From NCBI GenBank assembly GCA_009733575.1, contig ML769420.1, positions 62,001 to 126,000 of the forward strand: DNA of 64,000 nt, in the 5' to 3' direction. The DNA comes from Gymnopus androsaceus JB14. Lineage: Eukaryota; Basidiomycota; Agaricomycetes; Agaricales; Omphalotaceae. Position numbers and translations under genes: made by a program. The notes beneath the pieces are model-generated. The model was not told where the DNA came from and searched no databases. It was given only the letters and a program-made list of their open reading frames with translations. Below, piece after piece: positions 24,278 through 35,445 of the stretch (positions within the stretch are counted from its first letter, which is position 1; every line of letters begins with the position of its first letter).

Positions 24278-24949
24278 CGCGTTCTGTATAGAGTATTCAA
24301 CCGAGCGATGTAGAGAAGTTACCATTTCGCCTTTCTCTTTTTAGCGGCAAGAGTATTTCGTCCCCTAGCACCTCTAACCTTTTGCAAATCTTCAAACTTC
24401 CTCTTCGCATATCGCTTCATCTCAGCATCGTCCACCAAGCTCGTCAACCAATGTTCTTTTCCGCTGCGCTCTAGTAAGGTTCTCTCCACTCGCACCACCG
24501 AAGGGTGTTTTTGTCATGACAATAGTGCCAATCTAGTGGGATTGTAGACCATCAGTTTGATAGAAACAAAAGCAGGAATGAATGATTGAACGTACCGCAA
24601 AATGTTTTGGCAAGCCTTTGATACCCTTCCCTTCGCCTTCTTCTTTACGATAGAATCTTTTGGGATCCAATTGATTTCGCAACCGGAGGGCTTCGACTTC
24701 GCGGTAAAGTCTGGGAAGATCTGCTTCTGCTGGTGCAGGAAGATCAAACCAGTCGGGACCAGCGGTTTTGTTTTTCAACTGAAGAGTAGTTAATTTAAGA
24801 GAATGTGGCGCTAGCATTGATCCCTACCTCCTTCTTCTGCTTTTTAGTAAGATGTTGGTCGTATTGGAACTCTGGCGGGGGAATCGAGGAAGACGAAGAT
24901 GCCACTGCTGCAGCGGATTCAGCATCGGGATCCCGGGAGAGAGTAGAAG
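21969..24949. repeat. Segmental duplication, copy 2
   Basis: Counterpart of 1-2930. It includes the 3' half of the complete transporter gene and the 3' part of FCF2, joined tail-to-tail with 41 bp between the two stop codons. Flanking sequence continues into the rest of both genes, so this is the parental arrangement. Confidence 0.95.
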
Positions 24950-25376
24950 GCTCGTTTCGGGATGAGCCATGGGTGAAATATGATGGAGGTAGTTTTCCAG
25001 GATTTAGAGAGGGAATTTGTCTATATGAAGGATATTAGATGAGAACTTGGACGGCAAGGATGTCGCGTACGGCTGGGAGCTGCTTTCGAGCACCAAGACG
25101 TCCTCTTTATCCTGCCCTCCACGTTCCTCCTGCGCAGCGACATTCTGCCGTGCTTTTTCCAATAAAGAATCGAGGTATTCTTGCGTTATTGGCTCGTCGT
25201 CTTCGCTGTCTTCGCTGAAGGAAGAATCTGAATCTGAATCTGAATCCGAGTCTGAACTAGAGCTTGAATCGTCGGTCAAGTCTGAGAATTGAATCAGACA
25301 AGTTTTTCTAGTTAAAAAAACCCATACCAATGGCCTTTTCCTTTCCCTTTCCTTTGAGATTGACCATAGAGGTCAT
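24319..25376 (-). CDS. FCF2: Fcf2, pre-rRNA processing protein (frame broken near C-terminus)
   Basis: Exons by eye: 25376-25328, 25281-25071, 25020-24828, 24778 to about 24597, and a last exon ending 24319-24321. The product starts MTSMVNLKGKGKEKA, then an acidic serine-rich stretch with SFSEDSEDDEP. The Fcf2 domain begins KNKTAGPDWFDLPAPAEAD and continues REVEALRLRNQLDPKRFYRK and NLTRAQRKRT. Fcf2 acts in the nucleolar SSU processome in cleavages that free 18S rRNA. One extra base near 24434 shifts the frame inside the conserved DELV-DDAEMKRYAKRKF block and truncates about 35 residues. Removing it restores an intact C-terminus, and the other copy lacks it. Given that the gene is usually essential, sequencing error is as likely as true loss. 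Confidence 0.85.
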
Positions 25377-25429
25377 GGTAGCAAGAAGAGCAGGATTTAA
25401 GCGCGCGTCAAAATTACTTGCTCTTCACC
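25377..25429. promoter_or_regulatory. Very short divergent promoter FCF2/COQ5
   Basis: Only 53 bases separate the two start codons. Both transcripts must use overlapping promoters and very short 5' leaders, or start inside each other's genes. No TATA box is visible. Confidence 0.6.
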
Positions 25430-26427
25430 ATGTCATTCTCAAGCGTTCTTCGACGGTCTGTAGCTCAGAAAAGCACTTCGCCTACGCTCATTAGATGTAT
25501 AAGCTCCTCTCCCTCCGATCCTCACTCTTCCAAAACGACCTCTTTCGGGTTCCAGACGATTCCTGAAGATGCAAAGGAATCCATGGTTAAAAACGTCTTC
25601 GATTCTGTCGCGTCAAAATACGACTTGATGAACGATGCCATGTCTATGGGCGTGCATAGGCTCTGGAAAGATGAATTCGTGTCTTCGCTAAAACCTGGTC
25701 GCAGGGGAGCAATAAAATGCATTGACGTTGCTGGCGGAACTGGTGACATTGCCTTGCGAATTCTGGACTTTGCACGCGAAAAATACGCGGATAGGGAAAC
25801 GTCTGTGGAAGTTGTGGATATCAATGCACAGATGCTGCAGGAAGGTTATCGGCGTTTCAAAAAGACCATGTATCACAATAGTAAGTCTAGCTACATCCAT
25901 GTCGCGACATTTGCTCAAAAAGTACAGCCCCCCAGGTCTCATTTCATGAGGCAAACGCGCAAGAGCTCCCGTCGGAGAAGTTTGCGGATAACTCGTACGA
26001 CCTCTATACAATCGCGTTTGGTATTAGAAATTGCACGTCCATCCCTGCCGTTCTGCAAGAGGCGCATCGTGTGCTCAAGCCGGGTGGAACTTTCGCATGT
26101 CTCGAGTTCAACAAAGTGAACAACCCTCTTCTGAACACGTCAGTATATGTTTCCATTTAATCTTGTGTATCCTGCAGCTGAAATGATATTCCAAAGGATA
26201 TATGACCAGTACTCGTTCTCAGTAATTCCTCTACTTGGAACTATTCTTTCTGGGGATCGGGATCTTACCAGTATCTTGTCGAGTCGATCCGCAAGTTCCC
26301 TTCTCAGCCTGACTTTGCTCAGATGATTAGAGATGCAGGTTTTGTCACGGGTAAAGACATTGACGGTGCTGCATGGACCAACCTATGGGGTGGTGTAGCT
26401 TGTATACATACTGGAGTCAAGGTTTGA
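25430..26427 (+). CDS. COQ5: 2-methoxy-6-polyprenyl-1,4-benzoquinol methylase (coenzyme Q biosynthesis)
   Basis: From ATG 25430 the product has a mitochondrial presequence rich in Ser/Arg, then UbiE/COQ5 motifs: [35 protein letters not shown] (SAM-binding motif I), [24 protein letters not shown] and [14 protein letters not shown]. The last exon gives [14 protein letters not shown] and ends [15 protein letters not shown] at 26427. Two introns were placed, near 25881-25934 and 26140-26198. COQ5 performs the C-methylation step of ubiquinone synthesis inside the mitochondrial matrix. One base seems missing near 26262 (GDRD to SYQYLVES), so the last 55 residues are out of frame as written. In such a conserved gene I suspect a consensus error. 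Confidence 0.93.
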
Positions 26428-27001
26428 GAGAGGTCGTGTGCCTAATTAGTCTTTGAGGCATACTTTTATTTTTCGGAATGGACAGAATTCACCACGTTCA
26501 CTATTACAATCATGATGGCCAGCTCAGTCCCCAAGCCCACACTCAAGAAACTCGCCATAGCGTGCCTGGGTATGATGCAGCCTGCATAAGAGTAAGAATA
26601 TTATTTCCTTTCCTTTCCTATTCAAGGAGGTTATCAAACTGAAATCCAAGGGTGAGCTCAAGGAACAGGCTACACATACCATGGACGATCTATCTGATCA
26701 TGAGCACTGATCATGAGCTGCTCGGGGGATCATTTAGGGCGTTGTTGGTACAATTAGAGATACATATTCGTTAGGGTGTTGTTCTGGCATCTCATTCTGA
26801 GCTTTTAAGATGTTATTATTGCGCGATTAGCGACCCTCTGTATCCGATAGTCGGGTTCGGATTGAAATTTGGTGGCTGTTTCCTGGGGGTTATTAGACCA
26901 CGGAGGTTAGGTTCATGCATATGTACATTGTACATTGTGTATAAGCGCCATCTCGAATAACGTGGCGCCAGTTGTCATGAATTATCAGTCCCGACTGGGC
27001 G
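26428..27001. other. Intergenic between COQ5 and CUL1
   Basis: Holds the COQ5 3' end and the CUL1 upstream region. A frame around 26480-26590, continued at 26627-26710 (ending MDDLSDHEH), stays open and looks codon-like, but the intron needed to join it would be only 35 bases and no family is recognised. I therefore do not call a gene. Confidence 0.4.
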
Positions 27002-27109
27002 CGTATATAACGTTTCTTTCTTCCTCTCTCCTTCTGTCGTATATAACGTTTCTTCCTTCCTTCCTCCTTCAATCGTATATAACGTTTCTTCTTCCTCCCT
27101 CTTTCTGTC
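27002..27109 (+). repeat. Three tandem 36-bp repeats abutting the CUL1 start codon
   Basis: Units start at 27002, 27038 and 27074, each beginning CGTATATAACGTTTCTT and followed by a pyrimidine-rich tract. The third unit ends at 27109, one base before the ATG. Each unit carries a TATA-like core and a CT-rich tract like those that set fungal transcription starts, so promoter/leader function is plausible. Confidence 0.9.
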
Positions 27110-29912
27110 ATGTCTAGGGATTCGCCTATACCCGCACAACATTCAGACCTTGCAACGACATGGGCGTTTCTCGAGGAAGTTCGTCGTTGTGGTACTAATA
27201 GGTGCTTCAACCCTACTGATATTTTCCCAGGGCGTAGATCATATACTCAAGAAGCTCCAAACGGGCGTGTCGTATTCCAAGGTATAATTGCTTTATGCTC
27301 TCCGCTGCTAAATTTGACCACTTGAATAGTATATGTCTCTTTATACAGTAGCATACAACTACTGCACGTCGTCCAAGATAAACAATAACGATGCCCTCAG
27401 CAATCGCAGTGAGTAATCAGTTGGCCGACGATTTCATTCCCGAGCTCATTATGTGCTCAAAGCTGGAGCTAATCTAATGGGATCTGACCTCTACAATCAC
27501 CTTATTCGGTACTTTGTTATCCACCTCAAATGTCTACGTGAAGCAAGTGTCTCGTCAACTATCACAGCTGATCCTCGCTAACTCCACTTTTAGGAAAGCG
27601 AATCGCTTCAAGAGGAGGCCCTGCTGCGTTATTACGCCAAAGAATGGGATCGATATACCACAGGTTCCAACTATATCAATCGTCTGTTCACATATTTGAA
27701 TCGACATTGGGTGAAGCGAGAGCGGGACGAAGGACGAAAGAACGTTTATCCAGTCTATACAGTGCGTCAGATCAACTCTACTCAACCGATTTGCGTCTCA
27801 TCTGCTGTTTTCTCATAGTTAGCACTCGTGCAGTGGAAGAACAACCTGTTTGTGCCTATCCAACAGAAACACGCCAAATTGGCCGGTGCTATCCTCCGTT
27901 TAATCGAACAGCAGCGCAACGGCGAAACCATTGATCAAGGTCTAGTCAAGAAGGTCGTCGATTCGTTCGTCTCACTAGGCCTTGACGAGACTGATCCCAA
28001 CAAAGCATGCCTAGATGTTTACAGAGAGCACTTTGAGGCTCCTTTCATCAACACTACCGAGAAATTCTACCAGAAGGAATCGGAATCATTTCTCGCGGAA
28101 TACAGTGTTTCCGAGTACCTAAAGAAGGCAGAGGAGCGCTTGAAGGAGGAGGAAGATCGCGTCGACCGCTATTTGAATACTCAAACACGGAAGGCGCTGG
28201 TCAGTAAATGCGAGCATGTCCTAATCCGAGAGCATGCAACGTTGATGTGGGAGAGCTTCGAGAACCTCCTCGATTTCGACAAGGACGAGGACCTTCAGAG
28301 GATGTACGCGCTACTGTCGCGTATACCGGAGGGCCTTGAGCCTCTACGGCAGCGGTTTGAGGCCCATGTGAAGAAGGCCGGTCTACTAGCTGTTTCGAAA
28401 CTATTGGGAGAAGGCGACACTGCGGTAGAGTCGTTGGATCCTAAAGCCTATGTGGACGCCTTACTTGATGTCCATCAGAAGAATTCAGAAACGGTTAACC
28501 GAAGTTTTAGAGGGGAAGCAGGCTTCGTCGCGAGTCTAGATAAGGCTTGCAGGGAATTTGTTAACCGAAATGCCGCGACAGGAACTTCGAACACAAAGTC
28601 ACCGGAGCTGTTGGCCAAACACACAGATCTTCTGTTACGGAAAAATAACAAGCTAGCGGAAGAAGGAGATCTCGAGGGTGCCTTGAATCGTGTCGTAAGT
28701 GCTTTTCGCCATGAGAGTACCTCTTTGCTTACTTGCTTTTCCTCAGATGATTCTATTCAAATACATCGAAGACAAGGACGTTTTCCAAACATTTTACACT
28801 ACGAAACTGTCCAAACGCCTCATTCATGGTGTATCTGCATCCGACGAGAGCGAGGCTAGTATGATATCTAAACTGAAGGAAGCTTGTGGGTTCGAATACA
28901 CCAACAAATTGCAGCGAATGTTCACAGGTACGTCGCGGTATACTTCATTGATGCCGTCGTTCTGATCGTATGTTTTTAGACATGAGTCTGAGCAAGGATC
29001 TCACCGATTCATTCAAGGAACGGATGCAACAGAATCATGATGACATAGATATAACGTTCAGTGTCATGGTCTTGGGGACTAACTTTTGGCCATTAAACCC
29101 TCCTACCCACGAGTTCGTCATTCCAGCCGAGATTCTGCCCACTTATGACCGCTTCCAGAAATACTATCAGCAAAAGCATTCTGGTCGGAAGCTAACGTGG
29201 CTATGGAACTACTGCAAAAATGAACTACGGACCAACTATCTGAACCAAAAGTACATTTTAATGACAAGTTCATACCAAATGGCTGTTCTACTACAGTATA
29301 ACAAGAACGACACTTTATCCCTTTCGGAACTAGTAACCGCTACCTCTGTTCCGAAGGAACTGATGACACAGGTTCTCGCGGTGTTTGTCAAAGCGAAGGT
29401 TCTCATCAACGAAGAGACTGACCAATACGATTTGAATCCCAGTGAGTAGTAGAATTCGTGATAGCCGCGACATCCAAACTCAAGTCAACCAGGCTTCAAG
29501 TCGAAAAAAGTTCGGGTTAACCTCAACCAACCGATCAAAGCTGAGGTAAAAACAGAGACGGCTGAGGTGCTCAAAACTGTCGACGAGGACCGGAAGTTTG
29601 TCATACAAGCTACCATTGTTCGGTGTGTACTTTTCCGGTTGGGTTCTAATAAGCAATTTACCATATTCTGTTAAGAATAATGAAAGCTCGCAAGACAATG
29701 AAGAATCAAACGCTTATTCAGGAAGTAATTTCCCAAATTTCCCAGCGCTTTGCACCGAAGATTCCAGACATTAAAAAGGTATGTCCTGGTGATCTCTCGG
29801 CCTCAGTAACAACTTTAAAATGTTGACTTTCTAGGCAATTGACACTCTGTTGGAGAAGGATTATATTGAGCGCGTTGATGGGCAACGAGAGACGTTTGCC
29901 TATGTTGCATGA
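27110..29912 (+). CDS. CUL1: Cullin-1, scaffold of the SCF ubiquitin ligase
   Basis: From ATG 27110 the exons join to [49 protein letters not shown], then a long cullin-repeat exon ([20 protein letters not shown] onward). The cullin homology domain has [40 protein letters not shown] and [13 protein letters not shown]. The C-terminus contains [16 protein letters not shown], with the lysine normally modified by Nedd8/Rub1, and ends [14 protein letters not shown], all typical of Cul1/Cdc53. The N-terminal repeats bind SKP1-F-box pairs and the C-terminal domain binds RBX1. About ten short introns splice cleanly, with no frame damage seen. Two F-box genes in this window encode potential partners. 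Confidence 0.95.
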
Positions 29913-30577
29913 TTTTTTCTGTACTTTCGTTTTCTATATTCCCATTCATTCCCATCCATCCATATCTTGTTGTATTATTAATGCAATGTTTTCATAGCCG
30001 GTCCCTCTCCCAACGTTTCGCTTCGATCTCTGAGGTCACAGGTGTTTTACGGGGTTTGTAAAGGATAAAACCAAACGACGAAGCTAGAAAGGATATTTTC
30101 TTGTTTCTAATAGTAACACCGCCCACGCCTCCCCACCTCGTGATGTGAAACCCCGGCTGCGATATATCATATGGAGACATGCGATTGGCTTAAAGAACTG
30201 TATTTTTTTTTAAATTTACTCCAACATGGACGAATGGCTACATTTCACTGACTGTAGGAACCTCTCGACTGTCTGTTGGCTGCATATGGCACTCACAACT
30301 CACAACAGCTCGACCAGAGTTATTGAATCACTAGTTGATGCGCTTTCGTCTTGCAAGGAAAAAACTCGAAACAGAAAGTCATGCGATATTTATACTGCAT
30401 TAACGGGAAAAACCGATTTGCTATTGTACGAACTTGTATTGGATGGTCGCACGACATTGCCGCTAATGGCTTCGTCGAGCTTATAAGCCGTGCAGATCCA
30501 ACCCCCAGCCTAAATGCCAGGCTTTTTTCCGCGCTCGTTCACGCTGCTCACTACCGTGTAGAATGGGCTTTCCATCC
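29913..30577. other. Intergenic upstream of the DUF6534-like gene
   Basis: Includes the CUL1 3' untranslated region and about 550 bases with only short open frames (such as 30226-30486) that I do not recognise. Probably promoter sequence. Confidence 0.5.
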
Positions 30578-32747
30578 ATGGATTTGACCTACGGGAGTGC
30601 TTTTGTGGGACTCATCGTGAGCGCCTCGTAAGATTCTGTTTAATTATTCTCTTTTCTATTCTAGCTAAAACGTGACAGGTTATACGGTGCTACTATCTTG
30701 CAAACGTAGGTCCCAATCATATCTTGTGAGGATTATGACAGAGGCGAGTCTTTTTATTCGAGGATAGGTATCTCTACTACAGGTAAATGAATTTCATGAA
30801 ATTGTTCGGAGCACCTCGAAACTGAATTCATTCTGGTATCAGGAATTATCCCAAGGATACTCGCTATATCAAGATCTTGGTGAGTTTTGTTTTCCTTGAA
30901 TTTCAACTTGAGTATACTGATATCTTCCTGAAAGGTCTTCGCGTTATGGTTTGTGCTTTCTAAATATATATCAGACGCACTTTGGTTATGCTTCGAGAAG
31001 GATATTGGACACGACACAGCTAGCCTTGTCCACAACTGCAATGTATTGGTAAGTCACATATCGCACAGCGCGCTCGCGCAATTCGTTCAAAGCCTCTTAG
31101 GTATTTAATCACGAATTACAATTACCCTCCAGCATTAAACCATTTGAATTGGTATGTTTGTCGTACCCGCTGGAGCTTGTAATCACTCACGCGTATTTCA
31201 GGAGCATGGAGGTATGCGATTGTCGGAAGAGTTTCCTTGTTGAGCTTACAGTACTGTCCAGCTACAAACCGACTGCAATGTGAGTCGGTACGATGGTGTC
31301 TGCATTAACGTGACTAAGGTAGGAATATCTCAGGGGCTTATAGCACTATTGGTGGAATGGTGTGTATGGTTCTAAACCTTCGAAAATCACACTGTCTTGA
31401 CGACCCCAAGCTTTTTTGCTCGTAGAGTCTGGATTAGTGGGTTATAATAAGCTACTGGAGCCGCATTCATTGCGTTAAAGCGTTTGCCTTGCAGTGTCTT
31501 CCAATGTGTATCTGGTGGCTATTATCGTAGGTACCCAAAACAAGCTAGTTCTCATTGGATGCTGACAGCATTCACAGATTTTGTTGGCGGTCCTCCATTG
31601 CGGTGATCATTTTCTATCTTCGTTGTCTAACGATGTGTGCTTATTCTCCTACTATCAATCGAAAAGTTCTCGGAATAGGTATGTTCCTTGTCGGCTTAAA
31701 TCAGCCTTTCTCGGTTGACAAGCTACTTTTGTTCCTGGGTCTAGTCTTCACCATAGACAGGTAAAGTCTTCTTCATTGACAGATTGGCACGATCTCTTGA
31801 TTGAACGGTATGTTTTGCCAGCTTCCACCTCGCAACTACCTCCCAATTTGGCGATTTAATCGTAAGTATAAAGTGGTTGATATCTGCATTGCGCCTGATC
31901 GTCGCATTATAGTGGGTGACAAGTCTTGGGATCGGTAGCGCTGCTGCGGCCGATATGATCATTGCTGGAGCTCTGTCCTTTTACCTATTTAAAAGTCGGA
32001 CGGGTTTCAAGAAGCGGGTACTTTCTTCAGCTTTCGATACCAAGTACTGACTTGTGAATGTAGGACCGATTCCCTGATATCGACGTTGATCGCATACAGT
32101 CTGACTACTGGATTAGTTACCAGGTGAGCAGCCTCACTCCGCTAGTGGAGCGTCACTAACTTGTATTGTAGTATAATCGGCCTGGTGATAGTGATTAGCG
32201 TGAGTAGAATGACTTGAAAGGGGACCTAAGCAAACTCATGAGGAATCTAGTTTGTGACTTTACCCACTGATTATGTGTGGCTAGCTTTCTTCTGGATAGA
32301 CGGGAAATGTAAAATTCGTACGATACTTGCGCCAAAAGTTTACTGAACGGTTTTTATACAGGCTATGTAAACTCTTGCCTAGCTGCGTCAGTATTCCTTG
32401 ACTTCTCCTAGTTTTGACTAACTGTTTTCTATTTCATTAGATTAAACAGCCGGGAATCATTACGCGAGAGAGCGGCCCCGCCAGAAGGGAGTTTCCTTCA
32501 GCTTTCACAACTACCCAACAGTCATGTTTTGAATATAACTCGCTCAACTCCTTCCACGGTACACGCCTAATCTATCATGAGACGGCCCAAAATCATCTAA
32601 TCCTCTTTCGTGTAGCATGAGCCTCCGCCTCTGGCAATCACTGTTCAGACCGATACCGTTTTTCAAACGGATTCCCTCGATTCTGTGAGCACCAGTCTCA
32701 AGTTTGAGGATCTATTGCTGATCATTGCCCAAAGCCTAGTTCGATAG
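30578..32747 (+). CDS. DUF6534-like multi-pass membrane protein of Agaricomycetes
   Basis: Many very short exons separated by introns of roughly 50 bases. Recognisable pieces from ATG 30578 are MDLTYGSAFVGLIVSAS, LYGATILQT, NYPKDTRYIKIL, VFALW, then LGIGSAAAADMIIAGALSFY with LFKSRTGFKK, and a C-terminal exon LNSRESLRERAAPPEG ending at 32747. This order (short first helix, Y-x-N-Y-P-x-D motif, and a late helix ending in a K/R-S-R-T-G-F segment) is the pattern of the DUF6534 family, proteins with about seven membrane helices and no known function, found in large numbers in mushroom genomes. Central exons were not resolved, so the coding order is approximate. No frame damage was proven. Confidence 0.7.
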
Positions 32748-33270
32748 TAAAACATAAGATTTCGTCAATCTCTGCCACAAGCGGCTGTGTTTAGGTTTTA
32801 TTAAAGGGACATCGTTAAATACATACCTACTCTCTTTTAAGTATTACGAACAGACACAGATACTCTTTCGTTGTATTTTGGTTGTATCACTTACAAGTAA
32901 TCGGGAAGTACTTACCGTGCGACGCGTACCATCAAAATGATTCAAATTTCAAGCAGAAAAGGAAGTATGTATGTTCAAAATATGCTATTGCATGCACCTC
33001 CCGCTTTGAGCTGCGTGATGACGTGACCGTGTCATGCTCTCACTCGAAAGGGTGACAAAGGAGCATAAGTCAGACGATGAAAATCCATGCTAATGGATTG
33101 GCTGTTTTACCATCCTAGTCCTTGAGCTACTTAGTACGGCGCTTGATAGGCGTGGTTCTTCCGTCGAATGAACCGCGACCTTGAGGTCCATCGAACCCTG
33201 GATGGATAATGCAATGAGGCAAGTACATTGTATTATTTCCCAAGGATTGAAATATTTCAACGTCTCATCA
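32748..33270. other. Intergenic, nothing recognised
   Basis: Upstream DNA between the membrane-protein stop and the duplicated promoter element. No open frame over 60 codons and no clear repeat. Confidence 0.5.
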
Positions 33271-33490
33271 TTGGCACGGATTCTCGACGGAGGAGTTCAT
33301 GCCTTCATGCAACCTTTATGACTAAAAAGTCAGACCAAATACCAAAGACCAAGCGAGTCGCTATAAAACCGTATTGAACTTGAGGAAAGACCGATGATCG
33401 TTGGCGCGGATTCTCGACGGAGGAGTTCATGCCTTCATGCAACCTTCATGACTAAAAAGTCAGACCAAAAAGCATACGCGTCCTATAAAA
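33271..33490 (+). promoter_or_regulatory. Duplicated core promoter of the AAD gene
   Basis: A 69-base element occurs at 33271-33339 and again at 33401-33469 with two mismatches. Each copy is followed, after 22 and 14 intervening bases, by a TATAAAA box (33362-33368 and 33484-33490). The second TATA box lies 65 bases before the ATG at 33555. Both halves could in principle start transcription. Confidence 0.8.
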
Positions 33491-33554
33491 GCAGCTCCAG
33501 TTTCTATGTCTTTCATCTCCCAACTTCAGTTTGCTCCTTTACTCACATTAAAAT

Positions 33555-35116
33555 ATGTCGATATTTCAACCTGCTCCTGAACCTCCAACCAAGCTTGGTG
33601 TATACCGAGTGCTTTCTCCTCGTGCAGGTGTGAGAGTGTCGCCGATATGTCTCGGGGGGGCGAGCATTGGCGACAAGTGGAATGAGGTGACCTCTTTGCT
33701 GGTGTCTAGCTCGATGTAAGTCTCTAACTTTTATTATCAGATAATGGGTTCCATGGACAAAGAGGCCAGCTTCAAGCTACTTGACGCCTACTACGACATG
33801 GGAGGCAACTTTATCGATACGGCGAACAACTAGTACGTTTTTCCCTCGTTAATTATCTTTCGTGTTTCCTATTCATCCGTATCATCGGTGTAGTCAGAGC
33901 GGAAGCTCGGAAGAATTTATCGGTGAATGGATGGAAAAGCGAGGAAACCGTGACCAGATGGTCATTGCTACTAAGGCCAGTCCACCTGGCTCGCCTTCGA
34001 TACTTCTCGTTATCTAACATGCATTGGATGTCCACAGTACACGAACAACTTCCAGCTCGGTCACAATACCTCCATCAATCAGCGTGTCAACTACACCGGA
34101 AACAACGCTAAATCTCTGCACCTCAGTGTCGAGGCAAGCTTGAAAAAGCTCCGCACCGACTACATTGATATCCTCTACCTTCATTGGTGGGATTATGATA
34201 CTAGTGTAGAGGAGGTCATGGATAGTCTGCATCACCTGGTCGCGTCAGGAAAGGTTGTTTATCTAGTACGTTGGATCGTAGAGAGTCCTTATTCTAGTCA
34301 TTGACTTGATTTATCTACTTCAGGGCATTTCGGACACTCCTGCGTGGATTGTCGCTCAAGCCAACCAATACGCTAAAGACCACGGAAAAACGCCCTTTGT
34401 CATCTATCAGGGCAAATGGAACATCATGGATCGCTCGTTCGAGCGGGATATTATTCCTATGGCGCGTTCATTGGGTTGGTCTCCTTGTCAATGTCGCCAG
34501 AACAAAACGGTCGTAGCCGTAACTCATATTTATTTTCTCTAGGCCTGGCTCTAGCTCCTTGGGAAGTCTTGGCTAGTGGTAAACTTCGTACAGACGAGGA
34601 AGAAGAACGCCGTCGCACTACTGGTGAGAAAGGGCGCGCGTTCATGAGTAGCTGGGAAAGAAATGAGGATGAAGTAAAGATGAGTCGGGCTTTGGAGAAG
34701 GTGGCGAAGGATATCGGAACCAAGAGCATTTCTGCGGGTACGTCCTTCTCTTTATTGTTTGCACAAGTCAGATGAGCTGACAGGGAGTCCCACCATCACA
34801 GTCGCTATCGCCTACGTGATGCAGAAAACTCCCTACGTCTTCCCCATCATCGGTGGTCGTAAAGTCGAGTACCTAGTCGAGAATCTGGAAGCGTTGAGCA
34901 TCTCCCTCACCGATGAGCAGATCAAAGAACTTGAGAGCGTTATACCGTTCGATGTTGGGTTCCCGGTCAATTTCATTGTCAGTTACAGCACTTTTTCTTA
35001 CATTCAGCTACTGATATTTTTGTGCGATACAGGGTGACGGAACCGAGTTAAATTTCTTGTTGAAAACGGCGGCCAAGATGCAGAGAATGCCATACCCGAA
35101 GGCACTCAGGCCTTAA
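33555..35116 (+). CDS. Aryl-alcohol dehydrogenase-like aldo/keto reductase (AAD family)
   Basis: From ATG 33555: [52 protein letters not shown] with the catalytic Asp, then Y-Q-S-G-S-S-E with the catalytic Tyr, [72 protein letters not shown] and [20 protein letters not shown]. It ends MPYPKALRP at 35116. Length and motifs match fungal AADs, NADPH-dependent reductases that interconvert aryl aldehydes and alcohols and are linked to lignin and aromatic metabolism in white-rot fungi. About five introns of 50-60 bases splice cleanly in frame. It is likely cytosolic. The duplicated TATA promoter suggests inducible or strong expression (inference). Confidence 0.93.
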
Positions 35117-35445
35117 GTATAAGTAGTACTAGGCTTCGCACAGTAAAATTGTTAGGCCTTGATCAATATATGAACTGGAATCTACTGTCATTGAATGTAA
35201 ACAGATGATCATGTTTTAGCTTCATCCTGGTCTTGTTGAGTGAGATTTTGGTAGAAAAAAAAGTCACATTCGCCATAGAACTTGATTTTTCAAGCTGTAT
35301 GAATGAAGTAAAAAAATTAGCATAGAGCCCCCTCCCCCCACGTACACTAAAGTACCCTCAACACGAAATTAAGCGCGCAAAGGCGCGTCTGCGCCACATT
35401 CAAGTCACGGCAGCTTTATTAGGAAAGTTCCCACGTTGGTTGACG
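35117..35445. other. Intergenic between AAD and RTT109
   Basis: 329 bases holding the AAD 3' end and the RTT109 promoter. A C-rich tract lies near 35330. Nothing else is seen. Confidence 0.5.

Noticed and set aside
27002..27109. CRISPR-like array of 36-bp repeats
   Set aside because: The units are contiguous with no spacers and the genome is eukaryotic; it is a simple tandem repeat.
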